Positions 7,629 through 15,376 of a stretch of 22,961 bases of DNA are shown here, one piece after another. The notes beneath the pieces are model-generated. The model did not search any database and was not told the origin of the DNA. It saw only the letters and a list, made by a program, of their open reading frames with translations. Both the position numbers and the translations under genes were made by a program. Numbering within the stretch: position 1 is the first letter of the stretch; every line of letters begins with the position of its first letter. This DNA comes from CAYMLL01 sp964390645 (lineage in GTDB: Bacteria > Planctomycetota > UBA8108), in NCBI GenBank assembly GCA_964390645.1, contig CAYMLL010000099.1, positions 1 to 22,961 of the forward strand, in the 5' to 3' direction.

Positions 7629-9602
7629 ATGTGCGGAGTCGTGGGCTGGGTCGGAGGGGGATCGACGGAGTCGTCCGTATGGCGACGCATGCTCGACTCC
7701 CTGAGTCATCGAGGTCCCGATGACGAGGGAGTTCACGTCGACACCGATGTCGTTCTCGGCCAACGACGCCTGTCGATTATCGACCTCTCCGGAGGTCGTC
7801 AACCACTCGCGAACGAGAACGACTCCCTGCAGCTCGTCTGCAACGGCGAGATCTACAACTACCGGGAGCTGCAAGACGAGCTCCGCGAGAAGGGACACGT
7901 CTTCCGTACAGCAAGCGACTGCGAGGTCATCCTGCACCTCTACGAGGAGCACGGAGAGCGATGCGTCGATCGGCTCCGCGGGATGTTCGCGTTCGCGCTC
8001 TGGGACTCGAAGCGCCGGACATTGCTGCTTTGTCGCGACCGTTTCGGCCAGAAGCCCCTCTACTACTGCGAGCTCGGCGAACGACTGGTTTTCGCCTCCG
8101 AGATCAAGGCGCTGCTCGCGTACGACCCGGGCCTTGCCGAGCTCGATCTCGAGGCGCTGGATCAGTACCTCGCTCTGCGCTTCATCGCTCCGCCACGAAG
8201 CATGTTTCGGTCCATCCGGAAACTCCCTCCGGCGCACTCGCTGACCTTCCGCGTCGGCTCCGCACCGCGAATCGAGCGCTACTGGAATCCGTGTTTCGCG
8301 CCCAAGTGGGAAGGGAGCGAGGAGGAGCTGACCGAAGAGCTCGAGCGCCGCATGATCGACAGCCTTCGCTCACACATGGTGAGTGATGTGCCTGTCGGCG
8401 CGTTTCTCAGCGGCGGACTGGACTCGACGCTCGTCGTCGCGATGGCGACGGAGCACGTGGTCTCGAAGCCCCTCCAGACATTCTCGATGGGCATCCCGTA
8501 CCGGGACTCGGACGAGGCTCCCTATGCCCGCCTCGTGGCCGAAAAGTACGGGACCGAACATCGCGAGGAGACGATCGTGCCGTCTCTGCTGCAGACGCTC
8601 CCGAAGCTCATCTGGCACCTCGACGAGCCGTCAGACCCGCTGTCCGTCTGCAGCTATCTCATCGCCGAGATGGCGAGCAAGCACGTCAAGGTCGTGCTGG
8701 GCGGCGACGGTGGAGATGAGCTCTTCGGCGGCTACGACCGCTACTACGGCAACCGGTACGCGGGCCACTACGCCATGATCCCGCGCGTCCTGAGACGCGC
8801 GGTGATAGGACCGCTCCTCCGGCTCCTCCCCGACGGCGGGTGGTACAAGAGTCGTGCCCATCAGCTCAAGTGGCTGCATCGACTGTCACTCTTCAGCGGC
8901 AGCGAACGCTACGCCGAGAGTCTCGGGTACTTCTACTTCCACGACGACCTGCGCCGGGAACTCTACGGACCCGAGATGGTCGAGGTCCTCTCGAAATTCG
9001 ACCCACGCGCGTCGATCCGCGAGCCCTACGATGCCGCACTGGCCGAGAGTCCGCTGGACCGCATGCTCTACGCCGACAGTCAGGTCCGCCTTCCGGATCA
9101 CTCGGTGATGATCCTCGATCGCATGACCATGGCCCACGGCCTCGAGGCTCGGAGCCCGCTGCTCGACCACGAGCTGGCCGAGTTCGCCGCCAGGCTGCCG
9201 GATCACATGAAGGTCAAGGGGAGATCGCTGAGACGCGTCCAGATGCGACTGGCACGGAAGTACCTTCCCGAGGCCGTGGTGAGACGACCGAAGCAGGGCT
9301 TCTCGTCCGCTCTGCCGTACCTGCTGGGGAACGAGTACGAGGCTCTCTACCGGAGATTCCTCCAGCGTGCAGAGCTCGCGACCGACGGCATCCTGGAGCA
9401 GCGCACGATCGACCGGGTGGTCTCCGAGCAGCAATCCGGCGCCGTCGACCACGGCAATCGTCTTTGGCTGCTCCTCAACAGCGAGGTCTGGTACCGGATG
9501 TTCTTCAAGGGTCGCACGCCGGAAGACCTCTCGGCGGAGCTCGACGAGATCGCGTCGACACTGCCGCCGACAACCCGACCACAGCTCGTTGCGTCGTCCT
9601 GA
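7629..9602 (+). CDS. Asparagine synthase-like glutamine amidotransferase
   Basis: The 657-residue protein has an N-terminal Ntn glutaminase domain with nucleophile Cys2 exposed after Met removal, SHRGPDD (26-32), CNGEIYNYREL (71-81) and RDRFGQKPLYY (136-146). The C-terminal synthetase domain has the PP-loop SGGLDST (261-267) that binds ATP and a GGDGGDELFGGYDRYY block. The enzyme takes ammonia from glutamine and transfers it to an ATP-activated carboxylate. AsnB homologues in capsule and exopolysaccharide clusters probably amidate a sugar uronate or another glycan-linked acid rather than make free asparagine. The start is fixed by the required Cys2. No Shine-Dalgarno precedes it, which is notable beside the inverted-repeat element just upstream. 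It is 23 bp ahead of the FkbH-like gene. Confidence 0.93.
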   Translation: MCGVVGWVGGGSTESSVWRRMLDSLSHRGPDDEGVHVDTDVVLGQRRLSIIDLSGGRQPLANENDSLQLVCNGEIYNYRELQDELREKGHVFRTASDCEVILHLYEEHGERCVDRLRGMFAFALWDSKRRTLLLCRDRFGQKPLYYCELGERLVFASEIKALLAYDPGLAELDLEALDQYLALRFIAPPRSMFRSIRKLPPAHSLTFRVGSAPRIERYWNPCFAPKWEGSEEELTEELERRMIDSLRSHMVSDVPVGAFLSGGLDSTLVVAMATEHVVSKPLQTFSMGIPYRDSDEAPYARLVAEKYGTEHREETIVPSLLQTLPKLIWHLDEPSDPLSVCSYLIAEMASKHVKVVLGGDGGDELFGGYDRYYGNRYAGHYAMIPRVLRRAVIGPLLRLLPDGGWYKSRAHQLKWLHRLSLFSGSERYAESLGYFYFHDDLRRELYGPEMVEVLSKFDPRASIREPYDAALAESPLDRMLYADSQVRLPDHSVMILDRMTMAHGLEARSPLLDHELAEFAARLPDHMKVKGRSLRRVQMRLARKYLPEAVVRRPKQGFSSALPYLLGNEYEALYRRFLQRAELATDGILEQRTIDRVVSEQQSGAVDHGNRLWLLLNSEVWYRMFFKGRTPEDLSAELDEIASTLPPTTRPQLVASS

Positions 9603-9625
9603 CAGCTTGCCGGAACCACGAGACA

Positions 9626-11530
9626 ATGCCCCGAACGCACGAGATCCTGGATCGCTCCACCCCGCGAGACACCGTCCCCTCCACGTTTCTGGAGCTCGCG
9701 CAGTCGCACGAGGAGGTCATCTCCGCGTGCCGTTCGCTCGCGACGGCTGATCTCTCCCCGGCGCTCCTTCGTCAGATCACTCGGGCGCTCGATGCACACC
9801 CGGCCGACGCTCCTTACCGGATCGCGTTTCTCGCGAACGTCACGTCGGAGCCTCTACCATCCTGCGTGAACGCGGTCGCTGCTTGCCACGGGATAGCCAC
9901 CCGGTCCCACATCGGCGGGTACAACCAGTTCATGCAGGAGATCCTCGACCCCGGCTCCGCGCTTCACTCGTTCTCACCGGACCTCGTTTCTCTGCAGCTT
10001 TCCCTCGACGAGCTGGAGCCCGACCTCGCCCGCAGGTTCTCCGGCGTCAGCGAGGTAGATCGTCGAGACGCGTGCGGTCGAATCCTCGCGACGCTCTCCG
10101 ACACCGTCGACCATGCCCTGAGGACGACCACCGCAACCGTACTCGTCGCCAATTTCCCGGCGCCGCCAACGCTGCAGATGGGAACCGCCGACCAGAAGGA
10201 GGGGTTCGGAGAAAGGGAGCTATACCTGCACCTCAATCTCGAGATGCTGCGCCTCTTCCGGAGCGAATCACGAGTCCGCATCCTCGATCTCGATCGCATC
10301 GCGGCCGCGCACGGCACGTCGTCCTGTCGCGACGCGAGGCTCTACTACCTGGCGAAGATCCCGTGGTCCGAGAGCCTCGTGCCCCGCATCGCCGACGAGA
10401 TCGTGAGACACATCGAAGCGACACGCGGAGCGACGAAGAAGTGCCTCGTGCTCGACCTCGACAATACCCTCTGGGGCGGAATCGTCGGCGAGCTCGGCCC
10501 CGAAGGGATCGAGGTCGGCCGAGACCACGCGGCAGGCCAGGCCTTCTTCGACTTCCAGTGCCGGGTCGCGGACCTCAAGGACCAGGGAGTAGTCCTGACG
10601 ATAGCGAGCAAGAACAACCCGGAGGATGTCCGCGAGGCGTTCGAGCGTCGCCCCGAGATGCCGCTCCGGCTCGACGACTTCGTCACCACGGAGATCTCGT
10701 GGGGAATGAAGCACGAGAGCATCCGACGCATCGCCGAGAAGCTGAACATCGGTCTCGACTCGATCGTGTTCGTCGACGACAACCCCGCGGAATGCGAGCT
10801 CGTACGCCAGATGCTCCCCGAGGTGACGACCGTGCAGCTGCCCGGTGATCCGGCAGAGCACGTTCGGGCTCTCACGACGTGTCACGGGTTCGATCGAGCC
10901 TCCCGATCGACCGAGGACCGGGAGAAGACGCGGCAGTACAAGGAGCGCCGCAAGCGCGAGGACGGTCGTACGGGCTTCGCACGGGTCGAGGACTACCTCC
11001 ACAGCCTGCGCACCCGGTTGACGATCCGACCGGCCGGGCCGCAGGACCGGGAGCGAATCCACCAGCTCTTCTCCAAGACGAACCAGTTCAACGTCACGAC
11101 GCGACGCTACTCCCTCTCGGAGGTCGACGAGTTCTTGCGCGAGGAGAGATTCGACCTCTCGATCGTCGAGGCAGTCGATCGATTCGGCGACCTCGGGAAG
11201 ATCGGGCTCGCTCTTGTCGAGACCGAGTCACCGGAGCGGGCCCGAGTGGACAGCTTCGTCCTCAGCTGTCGCGCCATGGGCCGAGGCGTGGAGACCGCGA
11301 TGATGAACTTCGTCAAGTCCGAACATCTCGACCGACGCGGCGCGGACCTGCTGGTCGCACACTACGCACCGACCCCGAAGAACAAGCCTGCGAGCGGATT
11401 CTTCGACGACCAGGGGTTCACGCTCGATTCGCACAGCGAGAACGACGGCTCTTTCTACCGACTCGACTCTCGCGATGCCGCGGCCGTCGGGTGCGACTGG
11501 ATCCGTGTCAACAACTCCGAAAGCCAATGA
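9626..11530 (+). CDS. Full-length FkbH-like HAD-IIIC protein (acyl loading onto ACP)
   Basis: The 634-residue protein has three parts. An N-terminal ~265-residue region (YRIAFLANVT..., GGYNQFMQEIL, PDLVSLQLSLDEL) resembles the SGNH-like region of long FkbH proteins. The HAD-IIIC/FkbH domain has VLDLDNTLWGG with D277, D279 and T281, then IASKNNPEDV, KHESIRRI and FVDDNPAECE. The C-terminal GNAT-like region runs from about 480. Characterised FkbH enzymes take the C3 unit of D-1,3-bisphosphoglycerate, lose phosphate and load a glyceryl thioester on an ACP. The ACP gene follows with a 4-bp ATGA overlap, which supports that role. ATG 9626 was chosen; the open frame continues back to 8840 but only antisense-like over the amidotransferase gene. 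The substrate is inferred. Confidence 0.9.
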   Translation: MPRTHEILDRSTPRDTVPSTFLELAQSHEEVISACRSLATADLSPALLRQITRALDAHPADAPYRIAFLANVTSEPLPSCVNAVAACHGIATRSHIGGYNQFMQEILDPGSALHSFSPDLVSLQLSLDELEPDLARRFSGVSEVDRRDACGRILATLSDTVDHALRTTTATVLVANFPAPPTLQMGTADQKEGFGERELYLHLNLEMLRLFRSESRVRILDLDRIAAAHGTSSCRDARLYYLAKIPWSESLVPRIADEIVRHIEATRGATKKCLVLDLDNTLWGGIVGELGPEGIEVGRDHAAGQAFFDFQCRVADLKDQGVVLTIASKNNPEDVREAFERRPEMPLRLDDFVTTEISWGMKHESIRRIAEKLNIGLDSIVFVDDNPAECELVRQMLPEVTTVQLPGDPAEHVRALTTCHGFDRASRSTEDREKTRQYKERRKREDGRTGFARVEDYLHSLRTRLTIRPAGPQDRERIHQLFSKTNQFNVTTRRYSLSEVDEFLREERFDLSIVEAVDRFGDLGKIGLALVETESPERARVDSFVLSCRAMGRGVETAMMNFVKSEHLDRRGADLLVAHYAPTPKNKPASGFFDDQGFTLDSHSENDGSFYRLDSRDAAAVGCDWIRVNNSESQ

Positions 11531-11760
11531 TGAACGATCAACTCAAGAGAGTCTTCTCGGAAGTTCTCGAGATTCGAGAGACGGAAGTGTCACCCGATCT
11601 GTCGATGCAGACGGCGCGGAGCTGGGACTCACTGGCTCAACTGCGGCTCGTCTCCGCGATCGAGAGCCAGTTCGGCGTGCGGTTCACGATGGACCAGATC
11701 GGCAAGCTACAGGATTTCCAGTCGTTCTCCAGCGCCCTCGCCGAACACCCGGATGCGTGA
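11527..11760 (+). CDS. Free-standing acyl carrier protein
   Basis: A 77-residue four-helix ACP. The phosphopantetheine attachment serine is S35 in SWDSLAQLRLV, matching the W-D-S-L consensus of discrete carrier proteins. MMND offers two adjacent ATG starts, the first overlapping the FkbH stop by 4 bp. Its 3' end overlaps the acyltransferase gene by 8 bp. Being wedged and coupled between a loader (FkbH) and an acyltransferase strongly suggests a dedicated carrier rather than the fatty-acid ACP. A phosphopantetheinyl transferase is not encoded in the window and must act from elsewhere. It is too short for many gene callers but unmistakable by motif. Confidence 0.93.
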   Translation: MMNDQLKRVFSEVLEIRETEVSPDLSMQTARSWDSLAQLRLVSAIESQFGVRFTMDQIGKLQDFQSFSSALAEHPDA

Positions 11761-12514
11761 AACCGCCACGATGATCAAGATCGACAAGGAGAAGACGGTC
11801 CGCGCCATCCTCGCGGACCCCGACGTCTCGGCGTTCCGGAAGTACCGCTGCCTGACGGCGGGGAACGCGGGATTCCCGCAATTCGTTCTGGTCGAGGTCG
11901 TCACCTCCCTTCTCGGCTCCCTACCAGGCGCCCTCGGTCTCATCACACGACGAGTCTTCTACCGACGGCTCTTCAAGAGCTGCGGACGAGGTGTCGTCAT
12001 CGGACGGAACTGCGTCTTCCGGAACCCGGCGAGCATCTCGATCGGGAACAACGTGGTCTTCGACGACAACTGCGTGATCGACGCGCGCGGCGCCGAGGAC
12101 GAAGGGCTGGTCTTCGACGACGGAGTGCTGATCAACCGCAACGTCAGCGTGCAGTCAAAAGGCGGCGACATCCGCCTCGGTCACGGTGTCAGCATCGGCG
12201 CCGACTCGCAGCTCGTATCGTGGAGCGGCCTTCGCATCGGAGATCGCACCGCGGTCGCGGCCGGCTGCTTCTTCAGCGCGGGCTCTTACGAGCTCGACGA
12301 CTTCGAGACGCCACTGTCCGAGCGCCAGCCCATCAGCGCCGGCCCGATCGTCGTTGGAAAGAACGTCTGGATCGCCACTCGCTCGGTGATTCTCGACGGA
12401 GTGAAGATCAACGACAACGCCGTCGTCTCCGCGGGAGCAATCGTCAAGCACGACGTCGGAGCGAAGTGCGTCGTACACGGCGATCCCGCCAAGACGGTCT
12501 TCGAAGGCCGTTGA
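11753..12514 (+). CDS. Left-handed beta-helix (hexapeptide-repeat) acyltransferase
   Basis: The 253-residue protein has an N-terminal helical and amphipathic region (about 1-78, including VVTSLLGSLPGALGLITRR, which may touch the membrane). From about 80 to the end there is a left-handed beta-helix of imperfect [LIV]-G-x4 hexapeptides: VVIGRNCVF, ISIGNNVVF, IRLGHGVSIGA, IVVGKNVWIATRSVILDGVKI, and a closing VVHGDPAK. This is the fold of sugar O- and N-acyltransferases that use acyl-CoA or acyl-ACP. Next to FkbH and an ACP, acyl-ACP is the natural donor and a glycan sugar the likely acceptor; this is inference. ATG 11753 overlaps the ACP gene by 8 bp; ATG 11771 is possible. The next gene starts 5 bp downstream. 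Confidence 0.88.
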   Translation: MRETATMIKIDKEKTVRAILADPDVSAFRKYRCLTAGNAGFPQFVLVEVVTSLLGSLPGALGLITRRVFYRRLFKSCGRGVVIGRNCVFRNPASISIGNNVVFDDNCVIDARGAEDEGLVFDDGVLINRNVSVQSKGGDIRLGHGVSIGADSQLVSWSGLRIGDRTAVAAGCFFSAGSYELDDFETPLSERQPISAGPIVVGKNVWIATRSVILDGVKINDNAVVSAGAIVKHDVGAKCVVHGDPAKTVFEGR

Positions 12515-12519
12515 CGAAC

Positions 12520-13533
12520 ATGCCCGGGTCGCACGGCGATTCAACACTTCCCCCCGGAGTAAAGCTGCTCGCACGAGCGCTGATCAGCGCAACCTTGCTG
12601 GGGGCTCTTCTCTGGAGTGTCGAGTGGGACGAGCTCAACTCGCGGATCGGGTCGATCGACCCATGGCCGCTCTCGGCAGCCTTCGCGTGCTTCGTGCTGC
12701 AGTTCCCTCTTAGCACGTACAAGTGGCAGCGTGCGCTCGCAGCTCACGGCCTGAAGATCTCGTTCGCATTCCTGCTACGAGTGCTGTCGATCGGGTTCTT
12801 CCTCAACAACTTCCTGCCGACGTCCATCGGCGGAGACGCCTACCGGGTCTACCGGACCCTCCCCGAGGAGGGCCCCGGATCACGCGCAATCTCCAGTGTC
12901 GTCCTCGAGAGGTTGATCGGTGTCGCCGCGCTCGTCCTCTTCGGCGTCGTCGGGGCAAGTGTCGTGGTGCAAGGTCAGCAGCCACCAATCGTCGTCGGAT
13001 TCCTCGCCGGATCGGTGGCGGTCCTGATAGCGATCGTGGCGATCGCCGCGCTGGCCCGAACCCGACCCTCACGCCGGATCCGGCGTCGCCTGGCGAGCAG
13101 CCCGAAGCTGGCCGCGATCACCGACAACCTCGAGCGCATCCGCGAGAGCCGACACGAGCTGGTCCAGGTCGTCGCTGTCTCTCTCGTATTCCAGGCGGTC
13201 GCCGTGACTGCGACCTGGCTGCTGTTTCGAGCCGTGGGAGCCACACCCTCGATCGCGCAGTGTGCCCTCGTGGGAGCGGTCTCGGCACTCGTCGCGGTGC
13301 TTCCGATCTCCTTCAACGGCGTCGGCGTCCTCGAAGGTGCGTTCGTCGTCTCCGCCGTCCAGATCGGTCTCGATGCGAGCCAGTCGGTCGCGGTCGCGCG
13401 GCGCTCGCGCGTCGCGGTCATCGTCCTGAGCCTCGCCTGCGGGTTGTTCTACGTCGTCGAGCCCCGAACGGCCAGACCCTCCGCAAGGTCCAGAAAAACC
13501 GAGAACCGATCTCGTGTCGCGAGCACGCCGTAG
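12520..13533 (+). CDS. UPF0104 / LPG-synthase-TM family membrane protein (flippase-like)
   Basis: A 337-residue integral membrane protein with about eight hydrophobic segments. The motif FFLNNFLPTSIGGDAYRVYR is the signature of the lysylphosphatidylglycerol synthase transmembrane family (UPF0104, AglD-like), and a second family block PISFNGVGVLEGAFV occurs near residues 263-277. The soluble aminoacyl-transferase domain of MprF is absent, so this is the stand-alone membrane form. Such proteins recur in glycan clusters and are proposed to help move lipids or lipid-linked sugars, but their activity is unproven. ATG 12520 lies 5 bp after the acyltransferase stop. No Wzx or Wzy protein was recognised in the window, so a transport-related role here is tempting but unproven. 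The C-terminal tail is basic. Confidence 0.85.
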   Translation: MPGSHGDSTLPPGVKLLARALISATLLGALLWSVEWDELNSRIGSIDPWPLSAAFACFVLQFPLSTYKWQRALAAHGLKISFAFLLRVLSIGFFLNNFLPTSIGGDAYRVYRTLPEEGPGSRAISSVVLERLIGVAALVLFGVVGASVVVQGQQPPIVVGFLAGSVAVLIAIVAIAALARTRPSRRIRRRLASSPKLAAITDNLERIRESRHELVQVVAVSLVFQAVAVTATWLLFRAVGATPSIAQCALVGAVSALVAVLPISFNGVGVLEGAFVVSAVQIGLDASQSVAVARRSRVAVIVLSLACGLFYVVEPRTARPSARSRKTENRSRVASTP

Positions 13534-13535
13534 GC

Positions 13536-13553
13536 GACGCTCACACAAGCGTC
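13536..13553 (+). terminator. Hairpin just after the UPF0104 gene
   Basis: GACGCT and AGCGTC form a perfect 6-bp stem around a CACACA loop, 2 nt past the stop codon, at the start of a 120-bp gap. No T-run follows, so intrinsic termination is doubtful. It could serve as an RNA-stabilising or processing hairpin, or be chance. The rest of the gap (13554-13653) shows no clear promoter. Confidence 0.25.
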
Positions 13554-13653
13554 CATCAGTTCTCGGCCCCTACCCGCTCCAGGCTGCCGGATCTCGAGCT
13601 TCGGGGTAGACTTCTGCGGTCGACAGGGACATCTCGACCCACGGGGCAGCCAG

Positions 13654-15339
13654 TTGAAACGCAATACGGGCCATATCGCCGAGCGCGAGTTCGACGTCGT
13701 CGTCGTGGGCGGGGGCATCTTCGGATGCTGTTGCGCGTGGGACGCGGCGCAGCGTGGCCTCTCCGTGGCGCTTCTGGAACGACGGGACTTCTCCGGTGCC
13801 ACGTCGGCCAACTCCTTCAAGATAGTGCACGGCGGCATCCGCTACCTCCAGCATGGCGACCTCCCACGTATCCGGGAGTCGAGCCGCGAGCGCAGCGTCC
13901 TGCTGAAGATCGCCCCTCACCTCGTCCGACCACTGCCGATCGTCATCCCGACCTACGGCCACGGCAAGAACGGCAAGGCCCTGCTGCGACTCGGCTGCCG
14001 CGTCTACGACCTGCTGACGCTCGACCGCAATCGCGGGATCACGGATGCGGCGCGCCGCATTCCGCCAAGCAGGGGACTGTCGCGAGAAGAGGTGCTGGAG
14101 CAGTTCCCCGGTCTCGACCCGGGCGGCCTGACCGGTGGCGTCCTCTTCCATGACGGCCAGATGCTCGACCCTCCACGGCTGGCGCTCTGCTATCTGAAAT
14201 CCGCCTGCGAGGCCGGAGCACAGGCGGCGAACTACACCGAGGTCACGGGCCTCATCCGGGACGGCGCGCGCGTCGTCGGAGTCGAGGCGCGAGACACGCT
14301 CAACGGCGACGAGTTCGACGTACGAGGAAAGGTGGTCGTCAACGCCGCCGGACCGTGGGTTCCGAAGCTCCTCGACGAGACACTGGGGCCGGAGAGATCA
14401 CCCGACCTGACCTTCTCACGTGACGCGTGCTTCGTCGTCAAGCGTCGGCTGACAGGATCCTGCGCCCTTGCGGTCAGCGGTCGCACAAGAGACCCCGACG
14501 CGCTGCTGAGCCGCGGCAAACGCCACCTCTTTCTGGCTCCCTGGAGGGACTACACACTGGTCGGCGTCTGGCACAAGGTCCACCGCAGCACGCCCGACGA
14601 TCTCCTGGTGACGGAGAACGAGCTGGACGAGTTCATCGCCGAGGTCAACGAGACCTACCCGGCCGCGGGGATCTCGCGTGACGAGGTCAGCGTGCAGAAC
14701 AGCGGACTGGTGCTCTTCGGCGAGAATCGCGATGGCGCGACGGACCTGAGCTACGGCAAACGCTCGTTGGTCCTCGACCACTCCACAGAGCACGGAATCG
14801 AAGGGCTCATCAGCCTCGTCGGAGTGCGCTACACGACGTCACGAGGCGTCGCCGAGCGCGTCGTGGATCTTGTTCACGGAAAGCTCGAAAAGCCCGTGAC
14901 TCGCTCCCGGACGGCTTCGACACCGATCTTCGGCGGAGATACGGGTGACATCGAGGAGTTCGTCGCACAACAGACCGCCAGGCTGACTTCGAAGATCGAC
15001 ACGGCGTCGGCGAAGGCTCTTCTTCTCAGCCACGGCACTCGCCACAACGAAGTGATCCGACTCGTTGACGAGCACCCGGAGCTCGCACGGTCGGTCGGCA
15101 GCTCCAACGTCATCCGTGCACAGATCGTGCACGCGGCGCGGGAGGAGATGGCGTGCAAGCTGTCCGACGTCGTCTGTCGACGCACTGATCTGTGCACGGG
15201 TGCGAACCCGGGAGACGACGCGCTGACGACAAGCGCCGACATCCTGGCGGAGGAACTCGGGTGGGACAAGCATCGCAAGCGGGCCGAACTCGAGGAAGTC
15301 AGGGAGATGGTCTCGCCGGTTCAGGTTCAGCTCGCATAG
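13654..15339 (+). CDS. GlpD-family FAD-dependent oxidoreductase, divergent substrate site
   Basis: The 561-residue protein has an N-terminal FAD-binding Rossmann motif GGGIFG (19-24), then LLERRDFSGATSANSFKIVHGGIRYLQ-type sequence ending at 66 (the GlpD-like HGGxRYL block), and a C-terminal helical domain. GlpD oxidises sn-glycerol-3-phosphate to dihydroxyacetone phosphate at the membrane, passing electrons to quinone. Three conserved blocks differ here: the usual GTTD is GVWH (304-307), the SGVRPL block is SGLVLF (350-355), and GGKLTTYR is GVRYTTSR (390-397). The substrate may therefore not be glycerol-3-phosphate. The start is TTG 13654, near the family N-terminus, with only a weak GGGG upstream. 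The location amid glycan genes suggests a role in precursor or decoration chemistry. Confidence 0.82.
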   Translation: MKRNTGHIAEREFDVVVVGGGIFGCCCAWDAAQRGLSVALLERRDFSGATSANSFKIVHGGIRYLQHGDLPRIRESSRERSVLLKIAPHLVRPLPIVIPTYGHGKNGKALLRLGCRVYDLLTLDRNRGITDAARRIPPSRGLSREEVLEQFPGLDPGGLTGGVLFHDGQMLDPPRLALCYLKSACEAGAQAANYTEVTGLIRDGARVVGVEARDTLNGDEFDVRGKVVVNAAGPWVPKLLDETLGPERSPDLTFSRDACFVVKRRLTGSCALAVSGRTRDPDALLSRGKRHLFLAPWRDYTLVGVWHKVHRSTPDDLLVTENELDEFIAEVNETYPAAGISRDEVSVQNSGLVLFGENRDGATDLSYGKRSLVLDHSTEHGIEGLISLVGVRYTTSRGVAERVVDLVHGKLEKPVTRSRTASTPIFGGDTGDIEEFVAQQTARLTSKIDTASAKALLLSHGTRHNEVIRLVDEHPELARSVGSSNVIRAQIVHAAREEMACKLSDVVCRRTDLCTGANPGDDALTTSADILAEELGWDKHRKRAELEEVREMVSPVQVQLA

Positions 15340-15376
15340 AGAGCAGCTCGGAAACAACCGACAACAAGGTGGAAAG

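Noticed and set aside
8840..9625. N-terminal extension of the FkbH-like frame into the amidotransferase gene
   Set aside because: The extra 262 residues are Arg/Pro/Gly-rich and overlap a real gene; the family N-terminus begins near ATG 9626.
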